Positions 16,602-24,044 of a stretch of 64,000 bases of DNA are shown piece after piece. The stretch is from Labrys wisconsinensis (GTDB lineage Bacteria; Pseudomonadota; Alphaproteobacteria; Rhizobiales; Labraceae): the NCBI RefSeq assembly GCF_030814995.1, contig NZ_JAUSVX010000023.1, positions 46,597-110,596 on the forward strand, read 5' to 3'. The translations under genes were made by a program, and so were the position numbers. The notes under the pieces are model-generated. The model ran no database searches and was not told the DNA's origin. It saw nothing but the letters and a program-made list of their open reading frames with translations. Each line of letters begins with the position of its first letter. Position 1 is the first letter of the stretch.

Positions 16602-17363
16602 ATGAGCAAACCATCGAACGGCCGCGTCGCCCTGGTCACCGGCGCCAGCCGCGGCATCGGCCGGGCCCTGGCGCTGGGCCTGGCGGCGGAGGGCTTCGAC
16701 CTCGTCGTCAACGACATCGCCCGCCAGTCGGCGGACCTCGACGCGGTCGCCGGCGAGATCCGCGACCTCGGCCGCAAGGCCTTCCCCCTCCTCGCCGACG
16801 TCAGCCGCAAGGATGAGGTCGTGCGCATGGCCGGCGAGGCCCTCGCTCAGGCCGGCCAGGTCGACGCGGTCGTCAACAATGCCGGCATCCTCATTTCCAA
16901 ACCGGTCGACGACCTCGAGGAGAGCGAGTGGGACGCCGTGCTCGACGTCAACGCCAAGGGCACCTTCCTGGTGATCCAGGCGCTGCTGCCGCACATGAAG
17001 GCCCGCCGCTACGGCCGCATCGTCAACATCGCCTCGATCGGCGGCAAGCACGGCGCCCCCAACCAGGCGCACTACTCCGCCTCCAAGGCCGCGGTGATGG
17101 GCTTCACCCGCGTGCTGGCGCAGGAGGTCGGCCCGTTCGGCATCACCGCCAACTGCATCTGCCCCGGCATCATCGTCACCGAGATGGGCCGCACCAACCT
17201 CGCCGACCAGGCCAATGTCGACCGCTGGGTGGCGATCACCGCCCTGCGCCGGCTCGGCCAGCCCGAGGACGTCGCCGGCCCCGTCTGCTTCCTCGCCTCT
17301 GACGCCTCCGCCTTCGTCACCGGCCAGAGCCTGAACGTCTGCGGCGGCATCAATCTGAGCTGA
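16602..17363 (+). CDS. SDR-family dehydrogenase (3-oxoacyl/polyol type)
   Basis: A 253-residue classical short-chain dehydrogenase. Motifs are TGASRGIGRALALG (residues 11-24), the NNAGIL pentad region, the catalytic serine in VNIASIGG, the YSASKAAVMG Tyr/Lys pair, and PGIIVTEMG after it. AGGAGG lies five bases before the ATG. It follows the ABC importer after a palindromic repeat and ends at a strong hairpin, so it is either the last gene of that operon or has its own promoter inside the repeat gap. It could oxidise an imported polyol to the ketose used by the FGGY kinase. The substrate is inferred only. Confidence 0.88.
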   Translation: MSKPSNGRVALVTGASRGIGRALALGLAAEGFDLVVNDIARQSADLDAVAGEIRDLGRKAFPLLADVSRKDEVVRMAGEALAQAGQVDAVVNNAGILISKPVDDLEESEWDAVLDVNAKGTFLVIQALLPHMKARRYGRIVNIASIGGKHGAPNQAHYSASKAAVMGFTRVLAQEVGPFGITANCICPGIIVTEMGRTNLADQANVDRWVAITALRRLGQPEDVAGPVCFLASDASAFVTGQSLNVCGGINLS

Positions 17364-17371
17364 GGGGAAGG

Positions 17372-17399
17372 GAGGCCCGGCGTCCCGCCGCCGGGCCTC
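17372..17399 (+). terminator. Strong hairpin after SDR gene (terminator-like)
   Basis: GAGGCCCGGCG and CGCCGGGCCTC form a perfect 11-bp stem with a six-base loop nine bases after the SDR stop. There is no T-tract, as is usual in very GC-rich genomes. It also marks the border to the low-G+C DUF3800 gene. Confidence 0.6.
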
Positions 17400-17440
17400 T
17401 GGCTCGCTCATTGACCGTCGCAGTGCAATAGACGCGAGCC

Positions 17441-18196
17441 TCACTCATTTCCCAAACGAGAACGCTCCTCAATGTCGAGCATTTCGCGATCATAGAACAG
17501 AATCGTTCCAACTGGATTCTGCCCATCCAAGAGCGCCTGAATGAATGGTGGAACAATCGCCTTTCCAGTGCGCAGAAATTCAAACGATTGCTTGAAGAAA
17601 CTGTTGGACAGGATATCGGCAACCTGCAAAGGAGGGTAGTTGAAGCTTGACGCATAATGAGTGCTTACCGACCTATCGCGATTCAAATCGATCAGATGCC
17701 CCCGACTCCGCAGTTTTGCCTCATGCCATCTAGCCAATTCTTGGCCCAACCGCTCACGCCCTTTGTCTTGATCGATATAGACTGCGACCCCCTCATCAGG
17801 ATTGATGCGAATTCCACGAATTAGAAACTTTAGCGACCGATTCAGACAGAAAAAATAGGGATCAGGATCAATATAGTAGGAAAGCGAATCGCGCCATTCA
17901 TTGAAGGCATCGATCGTCACGCCCGTGCCAATGCCGAACAGGCCAGAGTTCCGTAAAATACTAGAGACGCGCTTTATTGCGCTCTCATGCTTTTCGTCAT
18001 CCCACCTTGCATATGGGCGCCCTTTTCGCGCCCAGAACTCAGCCGCGTGAAAGCGTTTAATCTCAAAATCTGACAGAAAATGCGTCCACACTGATTCAAA
18101 TTTAGACCATACGCTCTCATGCGCTACGAAGCCTGACACGCAGACTAACTGAGCGTCACCATTTGAACCACTATCGTCCAGATAGCCCTTGAGCAC
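17441..18196 (-). CDS. DUF3800 domain protein, low G+C
   Basis: A 251-residue protein with the DUF3800 hallmarks: YLDDSGS at residues 5-11 (acidic pair), HAAEFWARKGRPY near 50, VYIDQDKGRE near 144, and QVADILSNSFF near 196, the conserved Q-x-x-D pattern. The family is predicted to adopt an RNase H-like fold; its function is not settled, though members often sit in mobile or defence regions. Codon use is clearly different from every neighbour, with many A/T-ending codons, pointing to horizontal transfer. The start is GTG at 18196; no strong ribosome site is seen. It stands alone on the minus strand next to a decayed LacI gene. Confidence 0.8.
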   Translation of the reverse strand: MLKGYLDDSGSNGDAQLVCVSGFVAHESVWSKFESVWTHFLSDFEIKRFHAAEFWARKGRPYARWDDEKHESAIKRVSSILRNSGLFGIGTGVTIDAFNEWRDSLSYYIDPDPYFFCLNRSLKFLIRGIRINPDEGVAVYIDQDKGRERLGQELARWHEAKLRSRGHLIDLNRDRSVSTHYASSFNYPPLQVADILSNSFFKQSFEFLRTGKAIVPPFIQALLDGQNPVGTILFYDREMLDIEERSRLGNE

Positions 18197-18519
18197 GATA
18201 ACCCAATTTCTCGTATGAAGACATGATTATCCTAGCGGTTGAGAACGGCAAATCCAACATCTCAGCCAAGACTAAGGCAAGGAAAAGCCCAGGCGGCGAG
18301 GACAGCAAGAACAGGTATCGCCCTGCCCTAGACGTCGACCGCAGCGTAGATCACGGACCGCCTCCCAATCGCCGGCCGCGACGGCGGGCGGCCCAGGTGG
18401 GTTCATCCTACCCGGTTCCCTCGCTCGACGCGGAGAGCCGCGCAGGCTGTGCCGCATCACACTCGCAGCTCTACGCGATCCACGGTGGCGGCCGCCCTCT
18501 TGCCCGGATGACACGCCCC

Positions 18520-18556
18520 GGGCTCTCCGCTAACCCATGGGGTTTGCGGAGACCCC
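18520..18556. promoter_or_regulatory. Long imperfect hairpin before LacI remnant
   Basis: Two 17-base arms (GGGCTCTCCGCTAACCC and GGGTTTGCGGAGACCCC) pair with two mismatches around a three-base loop, ending three bases before the ATG at 18560. It could be an operator, a leader hairpin or a repeat remnant. The rest of 18197-18519 shows nothing recognisable. Confidence 0.5.
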
Positions 18557-18559
18557 CCG

Positions 18560-18830
18560 ATGAAGTCCGGCATCATCGAAGTCGCCCATCTCTCGCCGGC
18601 GTCTCGCCGACCACGGTGTCGCGTCCTCAACGATCGCGGCGCGGCGGCGCGGATCAGCCCGGAGACGGAGGAGAAGGTTCGAGCCGCCGCCCGGCGCTCG
18701 GCTATGTCCCGAACCGCATCGCCTCGACCCTGGGCCCCCCGCTCGCCGCTGACCATCGTGGCGCAACCGACGAAGGCCACCATCGAGACGCGCCCGGCAC
18801 CGGCAAGCGCCGCCGCGCACCGATGAAGCG
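18560..18830 (+). pseudogene. Decayed LacI-family regulator (DNA-binding domain only)
   Basis: The N-terminal part of a LacI headpiece is legible across three reading frames. Frame of 18560 reads SGIIEVAHL; a two-base insertion near 18591-18594 then gives AGVSPTTVSR in another frame; a two-base loss near 18621-18624 restores VLNDRGAAARISPETEEKV; a one-base loss near 18695 moves to LGYVPNRIASTL. After about 18735 no ligand-binding domain is recognisable, whereas intact members have about 340 residues. The first two changes cancel, so the scrambled part is exactly the recognition helix. The remnant lies directly upstream of a sugar isomerase gene, so it may once have controlled it. Confidence 0.75.
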
Positions 18831-18974
18831 CGTTCCCCAGATCCTGGTCACATGCGCGCCATGCGGCGCCCCTAAGCAGGCATGAGTTATTTTTTGAAAT
18901 GAGCTTGCGCAATCGATTGTTCTGATGAGAACAGACCTTTGTGCGCTTCCTTCCCCGGAAAGGACGCCCGGACC

Positions 18975-19889
18975 ATGACCCCCTCCCCGATCAGTGCCGT
19001 CGGCTTCAACGCCGGCTCCGCCGACGGCGAGCTCGCCAGCCTGGAGGCGCGCCTGCGCCATCTCGCCGATGTCGGCGCCGACGTGGCGGAGATCGCGGTC
19101 ACATCGCTCGACATCATCGCCGGCGGGCGTGTCATCCCCGGCCGCGCCGCGCGCCTCGCCGCCCTGACCAAGGCGTTCCCGCTACGCTACACCGTGCACG
19201 GCCTGGTCTCCTCCAACTTCATGGATCCGGAGACGGTCGGGCCCCAGCTCGCCGCGGCCAAGGCGCTGCTCGAGATCTGCGACCGCATCGGCGCCGGCAT
19301 CCTGGTTCAGCACAGCGGCGCCCTGCGCGCCGACCAGGGCGCCATCCGCGCGACGGCGGGCCGGCTGGAGGACGACACGCTGCTCGCGCTCGCCGAGGCC
19401 GCCCGCCCCTACGACGTGCGCATCGCCCTGGAGAACATCTACACTACCGAGTCCGGCCAGTATCGCCGCACGCCGAGCGAGGTCGCCGCCGCCGTGAAGC
19501 GGCTGGACCATCCCAACCTGGTCGCCCTGATCGACTTCAGCCACGCCTATATCGAATCCACCTATCGCAGCCTCGATTTCCGCGCCGAGCTCCGGGCCAT
19601 GGCGCCGGTCACCGGCCATCTCCACGTGCACGATTCCTTCGGCCAGCCCGCCGGCCGCACGCCGTTCTTCGTCCGCCAGGAGGCGACCGCCCTCGGCCTC
19701 GGCGACCTGCACATGCCGCTCGGCTGGGGCGACATCCCCTGGGCCGAGATCTTCGCCGAGCTGACCTTCCTGCCCGGCACGGTGCTGCTGATGGAGATCG
19801 ACCACCGCTACGACGCCGAGCACGCCGACTGCCTGGCGCAGGCCCGCCGGCTCGCCGCCGCCGTCAATGGCCGGGCGCTCGCCGCCTGA
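18975..19889 (+). CDS. Sugar phosphate isomerase/epimerase (TIM barrel)
   Basis: A 304-residue xylose-isomerase-like TIM-barrel protein. Metal- and substrate-site segments in barrel order are YTVHGLVS (near residue 75), LVQHSGAL, IALENIYT, LIDFSHAYIES, GHLHVHDSFG and LMEIDHRY, which supply the expected His, Glu and Asp ligands. The start at ATG 18975 is preferred over an in-frame start 36 bp upstream because it gives the usual N-terminus; GGACG lies upstream. It follows a ruined LacI-type regulator and precedes DoxX. No other pathway gene adjoins it, so the substrate is unknown. Confidence 0.82.
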   Translation: MTPSPISAVGFNAGSADGELASLEARLRHLADVGADVAEIAVTSLDIIAGGRVIPGRAARLAALTKAFPLRYTVHGLVSSNFMDPETVGPQLAAAKALLEICDRIGAGILVQHSGALRADQGAIRATAGRLEDDTLLALAEAARPYDVRIALENIYTTESGQYRRTPSEVAAAVKRLDHPNLVALIDFSHAYIESTYRSLDFRAELRAMAPVTGHLHVHDSFGQPAGRTPFFVRQEATALGLGDLHMPLGWGDIPWAEIFAELTFLPGTVLLMEIDHRYDAEHADCLAQARRLAAAVNGRALAA

Positions 19890-19971
19890 CCATTCGCGCC
19901 CGGACAGGACAGGCGGACTGCCCGGCATCGGCCCTGGCCGTCGACCTATCGGTTCTCCTGAAGGTTTCTCT

Positions 19972-19984
19972 CAGGATTATCCTG
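19972..19984. promoter_or_regulatory. Small palindrome upstream of DoxX gene
   Basis: CAGGAT-T-ATCCTG is a perfect 6-1-6 inverted repeat about 110 bp before the DoxX start, inside the 204-bp gap after the isomerase gene. It is the right size for a dimeric repressor site, but no regulator gene is adjacent. Confidence 0.35.
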
Positions 19985-20093
19985 GTTTTCTCGATCGATG
20001 CGGATGTGCATATATCGCCGACCAGGGACGGACACGGCGGATCGCATCATGCGGCCGCCTAGCGCAGCCGGTCCCGACAGTCGAGGATCTTCC

Positions 20094-20495
20094 ATGCCCA
20101 GCGAAACTCGCTTCGTTCCCGCCCTCGGCCGCGTGCTGATCGCGGTGATCTTCCTGCTCAGCGGCTTCGGCAAGCTCACCGCGCCGGGCGCGACGATGGG
20201 CTACATCGCCTCGGCCGGCCTGCCGCTCCCGGTCGTCGGCCTGATCATCGCCATCGTCGTCGAGCTCGGCGGCGGCATCCTGCTCGTCCTCGGCTACCAG
20301 ACGCGCCTGGTCGCGCTGATCCTTGCGCTGTTCTCCGTCGCCGCGGCGCTGAGCTTCCACAACAATTTCGCCGACCAGGGCCAGATGATCAATTTCCTCA
20401 AGAACCTGGCCATGGCCGGCGGCCTGCTGCAGATCGTCGCCTTCGGTGCCGGCAGCCTCAGCCTGGATGCCCGCCGCGGCGGCGCCGGGGCGTAG
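20094..20495 (+). CDS. DoxX family membrane protein
   Basis: A 133-residue inner-membrane protein of the DoxX family with four hydrophobic helices: LGRVLIAVIFLLSGFGKL, VVGLIIAIVVELGGGILLV, LVALILALFSVAAAL and NLAMAGGLLQIVAFG. The LSGFGKL and HNNFADQGQMINFLKN segments are family signatures. The ATG at 20094 follows GAGGATCTTCC and gives the standard N-terminus; an in-frame start at 19998 would add an implausible Arg-rich stretch. DoxX proteins are linked to redox or respiratory stress, but their biochemical role is unclear. It is monocistronic and convergent with the ABC ATPase gene, only five bases apart. Confidence 0.88.
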   Translation: MPSETRFVPALGRVLIAVIFLLSGFGKLTAPGATMGYIASAGLPLPVVGLIIAIVVELGGGILLVLGYQTRLVALILALFSVAAALSFHNNFADQGQMINFLKNLAMAGGLLQIVAFGAGSLSLDARRGGAGA

Positions 20496-20500
20496 CCTCG

Positions 20501-21583
20501 TCACCACAGCCGGCGCCCGTCCGCGGCGAAGACATGGCATCGACCCGGGTCGATGCCGAGGGAAAGGCTGGCCTCCGCCGGGCATGCGCCGGGATGGCGG
20601 ACGGTGAGCCGGCCGGCGGGGTGGCCGGGCGCGTGCAGGTGCACCGCCCCGCCGACATATTCGCTGAACTCGACCCGCATGGCGAGGCGCGCCGCGCCGG
20701 CGCCGTCGAGGCGCAGGTCGTCCGGCCGGATGCCGACCTCGACGGCGTCCCCGACCGCGGCGCCGGGCGCGGCGACCGGCAGCGTCAGGGTGGCCGGCTC
20801 GAGGCCGGTCACCGCTACCTCGGTCGCGCCGGACTGCAGGGCCACGATCCGGCCGGCGAGGAAGTTCATGCGGGGCGAGCCGATGAAGCTGGCGACGAAG
20901 CGGTTGACCGGCCGCTCGTAGAGCTCGGCCGGCGTGCCGATCTGCTCGACCTGCCCGTCGCGCAGCACCACGATCCGGTTCGCCAGCGTCATCGCCTCCA
21001 CCTGGTCGTGCGTGACATAGACCATGGTGGTGCCGAGCCGGCGATGCAGCTCGGCGAGCTCGAAGCGCATCTCGACCCTGAGCTCCGCATCGAGATTGGA
21101 GAGCGGCTCGTCGAACAGGAACAGCGAGGGCTCTCGCACGATGGCGCGGCCGATCGCCACCCGCTGGCGCTGGCCGCCGGACAGCTCCTTCGGACGGCGT
21201 TCGAGCAGGCGGGTGATCTGCAGCGTCTCGGCGGCGCGGGCGACGCGGACCGCGCGCTCGGCCTTGGGCACGCCCGCCATCCGCAGCGCGAAGCCCATGT
21301 TGGCGGCCACCGTCATGTGCGGGTAGAGCGCGTAGGACTGGAACACCATGGCGAGCTTGCGGCCGGCCGGCGCAATGCCGCGCATGTCGCGCCCGTCGAA
21401 GCGGATCACGCCGTCGCTCGGCACGTCGAGGCCGCAGACCAGCCGCAGCAGCGTCGACTTCCCGCAGCCGGACGGGCCGACGAACACCGCGAACTCGCCG
21501 TCCTCGATGGCGAGGTCGATGCCGCGCAGCGCCTCGAACGCCCCGAAGCGTTTGGTGACGCCCTTGAGCTCAACTCGCGACAT
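20501..21583 (-). CDS. ABC importer ATP-binding protein (MalK/UgpC type)
   Basis: A 360-residue CUT1 ATPase. Walker A is VGPSGCGKSTLLR (about residues 36-48), the Q-loop is VFQSYALYPHMT, the signature is LSGGQRQRVAIGRA, Walker B is LFLFDEPLSNLD and the switch is VTHDQVEAMTLA. After residue 235 comes the MalK-type TOBE/OB regulatory domain. A single gene of this kind normally forms a homodimer under two different permeases. It is the last gene of the minus-strand operon that begins with the binding protein at 28740, separated from its permeases by the ALDH and two Asp-box genes. Confidence 0.92.
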   Translation of the reverse strand: MSRVELKGVTKRFGAFEALRGIDLAIEDGEFAVFVGPSGCGKSTLLRLVCGLDVPSDGVIRFDGRDMRGIAPAGRKLAMVFQSYALYPHMTVAANMGFALRMAGVPKAERAVRVARAAETLQITRLLERRPKELSGGQRQRVAIGRAIVREPSLFLFDEPLSNLDAELRVEMRFELAELHRRLGTTMVYVTHDQVEAMTLANRIVVLRDGQVEQIGTPAELYERPVNRFVASFIGSPRMNFLAGRIVALQSGATEVAVTGLEPATLTLPVAAPGAAVGDAVEVGIRPDDLRLDGAGAARLAMRVEFSEYVGGAVHLHAPGHPAGRLTVRHPGACPAEASLSLGIDPGRCHVFAADGRRLW

Positions 21584-21619
21584 GGCGGCCCTCGGCGCGG
21601 GTGGCGGTCGGCTGGAGGG

Positions 21620-22768
21620 TCATGGTCGGCGCACCGTGAGTGAGTGGATGCCCGTCACGCCGTCGCGGTCCTGGGCGTAGTAGACGACGAAGAGATCGCC
21701 GTTCGGCCGCAGCGCGGCCGTGGGATAGCCGAGGTCCTTGGTCGGCAGGTCGGCGACGAGAGCGACCGGCGCGGCGTCCCAGGTGGCGCCGCCATCGTCC
21801 GACAGATGCATGACGATGCCGAAGGGCGGGCTGCGCCGGCCGGCGATGCAGGCGAGGCTTCCATTGGCCAGCGTGAGGAGATGGGCGGGGTAGGCCGCGA
21901 TGCCGGTCGGCTGCGGTCGGCTCCAGCTGACGCCGCCATCGTCGGAATAGACCGTGCTCATGATCCGCGCGGCATTGTCGCGCAGCATCATCAGGATGCG
22001 GCCGGACCGCAGCACCAGGCTCGCCGGCTCCTCGAACTCGTGCTCGGAGCCCGCCGCCACCAGGCTCGCCGCGGACCAGCTCAGGCCGCCGTCGCGCGAG
22101 CGCACGGTGAACACCCTCTTGTAGTGCGGCACGTCCGAGAGCGGCAGCAGGATGTCCCCGTTCGGCAGCTCGACCGCCCCGCGCATGCCGTAGCCGCCGC
22201 TGAACGGCGCCGTGTCGATGCGCGTTGAGGCGTAGAAGCTGCGCCCGCCGTCGTCGGACATATGGATCACGGTCCTGCCGCCGCCGCGGGCCCAGGGGAA
22301 GTCCCGGGCCGCGGCCTCCTTGAGCTCGATCGGCACGAGCGCGTCGAGCTCGGGCGAGGCCGTGAGGCCCGCCCTCAGCCGGTCCGGCCAGACCAGGTCG
22401 GCGCGGCCGAGGGCCTCGGCGAGCGGCAGCGGCAGCCATTCGAACTTCCACTGGTTGAGCAGGACGCGGCCGCGGCGCAGCGCCGTCAGGCCGGCGCATT
22501 CGACGCCGCTCCAGCCATAGTCCGGCACGACCGCCGGCGCGCTCCACGTCCGGCCCTGGTCCGAGGAGCGCATCAGCACGTTGCGATAGTCGGGATCCTG
22601 CGGCGGATGCAGGATCAGGTCGCGGCGCGGGACGCGATTGAACACGAGCAGGAACGTGCCGTCGGCCGCGACCACGAGGTGCGGGTGGGCGCAATAGGCA
22701 TGGAACTCGCGGTGGAGCACGCGCCGCTCCACCACATCAGCCTTCGCCGTCGCTGCCATGGCCAGCAT
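21620..22768 (-). CDS. Asp-box (BNR) sialidase-fold protein 1
   Basis: A 382-residue six-bladed propeller-type protein. Five Asp-box repeats are visible: SSDQGRTW, SDDGGRSF, SRDGGLSW, SDDGGVSW and SDDGGATW. No signal peptide is present (the N-terminus is MLAMAATAKADVVERRV), so it should be cytosolic. The family includes exo-sialidases and related glycosidases. The classical FRIP arginine motif is not obvious; FNRVPRRD occupies the equivalent place. It lies nine bases from a second Asp-box gene, within an ABC sugar import operon. It probably acts on an imported oligosaccharide or glycoside. An in-frame ATG at 22759 is an alternative start. Confidence 0.8.
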   Translation of the reverse strand: MLAMAATAKADVVERRVLHREFHAYCAHPHLVVAADGTFLLVFNRVPRRDLILHPPQDPDYRNVLMRSSDQGRTWSAPAVVPDYGWSGVECAGLTALRRGRVLLNQWKFEWLPLPLAEALGRADLVWPDRLRAGLTASPELDALVPIELKEAAARDFPWARGGGRTVIHMSDDGGRSFYASTRIDTAPFSGGYGMRGAVELPNGDILLPLSDVPHYKRVFTVRSRDGGLSWSAASLVAAGSEHEFEEPASLVLRSGRILMMLRDNAARIMSTVYSDDGGVSWSRPQPTGIAAYPAHLLTLANGSLACIAGRRSPPFGIVMHLSDDGGATWDAAPVALVADLPTKDLGYPTAALRPNGDLFVVYYAQDRDGVTGIHSLTVRRP

Positions 22769-22777
22769 CGCTCCGAC

Positions 22778-23986
22778 TCACACCCGGAAGCGGGTGCAGA
22801 GCACATATTGCAACGGCTTGGGGTCGTCGCTCCACTCGTGATAGGCGCAGACCACCGTGCCGTCGGCAACCTGCGATACGGTGGGGTAGCCGATATGCTG
22901 GTAGATGCCGGGATGATGCCAGTCGACGCCGCCGCCGGCGATCTTGCCGGATTGCGGCGTCATCCGGCTGGAGCCGGGCGTCTCGCTTGCGGTCGCCCCC
23001 GGCACGCCGCCGGCGCGGATGACGAATTCGTTCTTGACGTCCCAGGTGACGCCGTCCTCGGAGATAATGCCGCGGACGCCGTAGGGCGGCCGCCGGTAGC
23101 CGTAGACCATGAGGTAGCGGCCGTCCTGCAGGGCGATCAGCTCGGCGGGATAGCCCCAGATATTGGTCCATTTCGGCGGCGTCCAGGAGAAGCCGTCATC
23201 CTCCGAGATGGTCATCACCATGTTCCTGGCGTCGCTGCTCGGCTGGGTATGGGTGCGCATGAAGCAGACGAGGCGCCCGTCCTTCAGGCGCAGCAGCGCC
23301 GGCTCCTCATAGTCGATGATGCTGGCGGGGTCGTAGGCGAGGGTGGAGAAATATTCCCAGTTCTCGCCGCCGTCGTCCGAGCGCATCAGCGCCGAGCGGG
23401 TGGTCTCGCCCTCCCCTTCCTCCTCATAGCCGTGGATGCGCCCGTAGAGGCCCATGAGCAGCGAGCCGTTCGGCAGGAGCCAGGACCCGAGGCGGCAGCC
23501 GCCATGCTTGAGCGGGCGGACATTGACGGGGATCGGCCTGGTCCAGGTCGCGCCGCCGTCGGTCGACTTGATGACATAGGTGCCGAGCCAGCCCTGCAGC
23601 TTGTAGGTCCAGGTCCAGTCTCCCCATTCCGGTGTGATGGGATGGGAGGACCAGGAGGGCTGCTCGGGCCGCACCCCGCGCTTGAAGAAGCCGGTGATGG
23701 TGAGGTTGACCAGGAGCGTGCCGTCGTCGAGCTCGCAGATGCCGCAATCCCAATTGCCCTCGGTGGCGCTCCACGGCAGCACCACATGCGGCTCGCTCCA
23801 GGTCCTGCCGCCATCCCTGGAACGCGTCATCAGCGTCTGGCCGGTGTCGTGGTGGAAGGGGAAGCGCTCCTCGTTGAAGACCGCGAGGACGTCGCCGTTC
23901 TTCAGGGTGCGCATGGCGATCTGGTTCACGCAGTGCTGCGGATGCCGGAAGATGTCGTGATGCTCGATGTCGGTGATGCTGGCCAT
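22778..23986 (-). CDS. Asp-box (BNR) sialidase-fold protein 2
   Basis: A 402-residue sialidase-superfamily protein. Asp boxes are SRDGGRTW (near residue 52), STDGGATW, SDDGGENW and SEDDGFSW. Other marked segments are CGICELDDGTLLVN, EEPALLRLKDGRLVCFMRTH and IYQHIGYPTVSQVADG. There is no leader peptide, so the protein is probably cytosolic. It is the upstream partner of a similar but clearly different Asp-box protein, and the two may form a heteromeric glycosidase or act in sequence. Neither sialic acid lyase nor an epimerase gene is nearby, so sialic acid itself is not a supported substrate. Confidence 0.8.
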   Translation of the reverse strand: MASITDIEHHDIFRHPQHCVNQIAMRTLKNGDVLAVFNEERFPFHHDTGQTLMTRSRDGGRTWSEPHVVLPWSATEGNWDCGICELDDGTLLVNLTITGFFKRGVRPEQPSWSSHPITPEWGDWTWTYKLQGWLGTYVIKSTDGGATWTRPIPVNVRPLKHGGCRLGSWLLPNGSLLMGLYGRIHGYEEEGEGETTRSALMRSDDGGENWEYFSTLAYDPASIIDYEEPALLRLKDGRLVCFMRTHTQPSSDARNMVMTISEDDGFSWTPPKWTNIWGYPAELIALQDGRYLMVYGYRRPPYGVRGIISEDGVTWDVKNEFVIRAGGVPGATASETPGSSRMTPQSGKIAGGGVDWHHPGIYQHIGYPTVSQVADGTVVCAYHEWSDDPKPLQYVLCTRFRV

Positions 23987-24044
23987 GACGGTCTCTTTTC
24001 ACGTGTCCTTGGTCTGGCGATGATGGTCCGGGTGCGGCGCCGGC

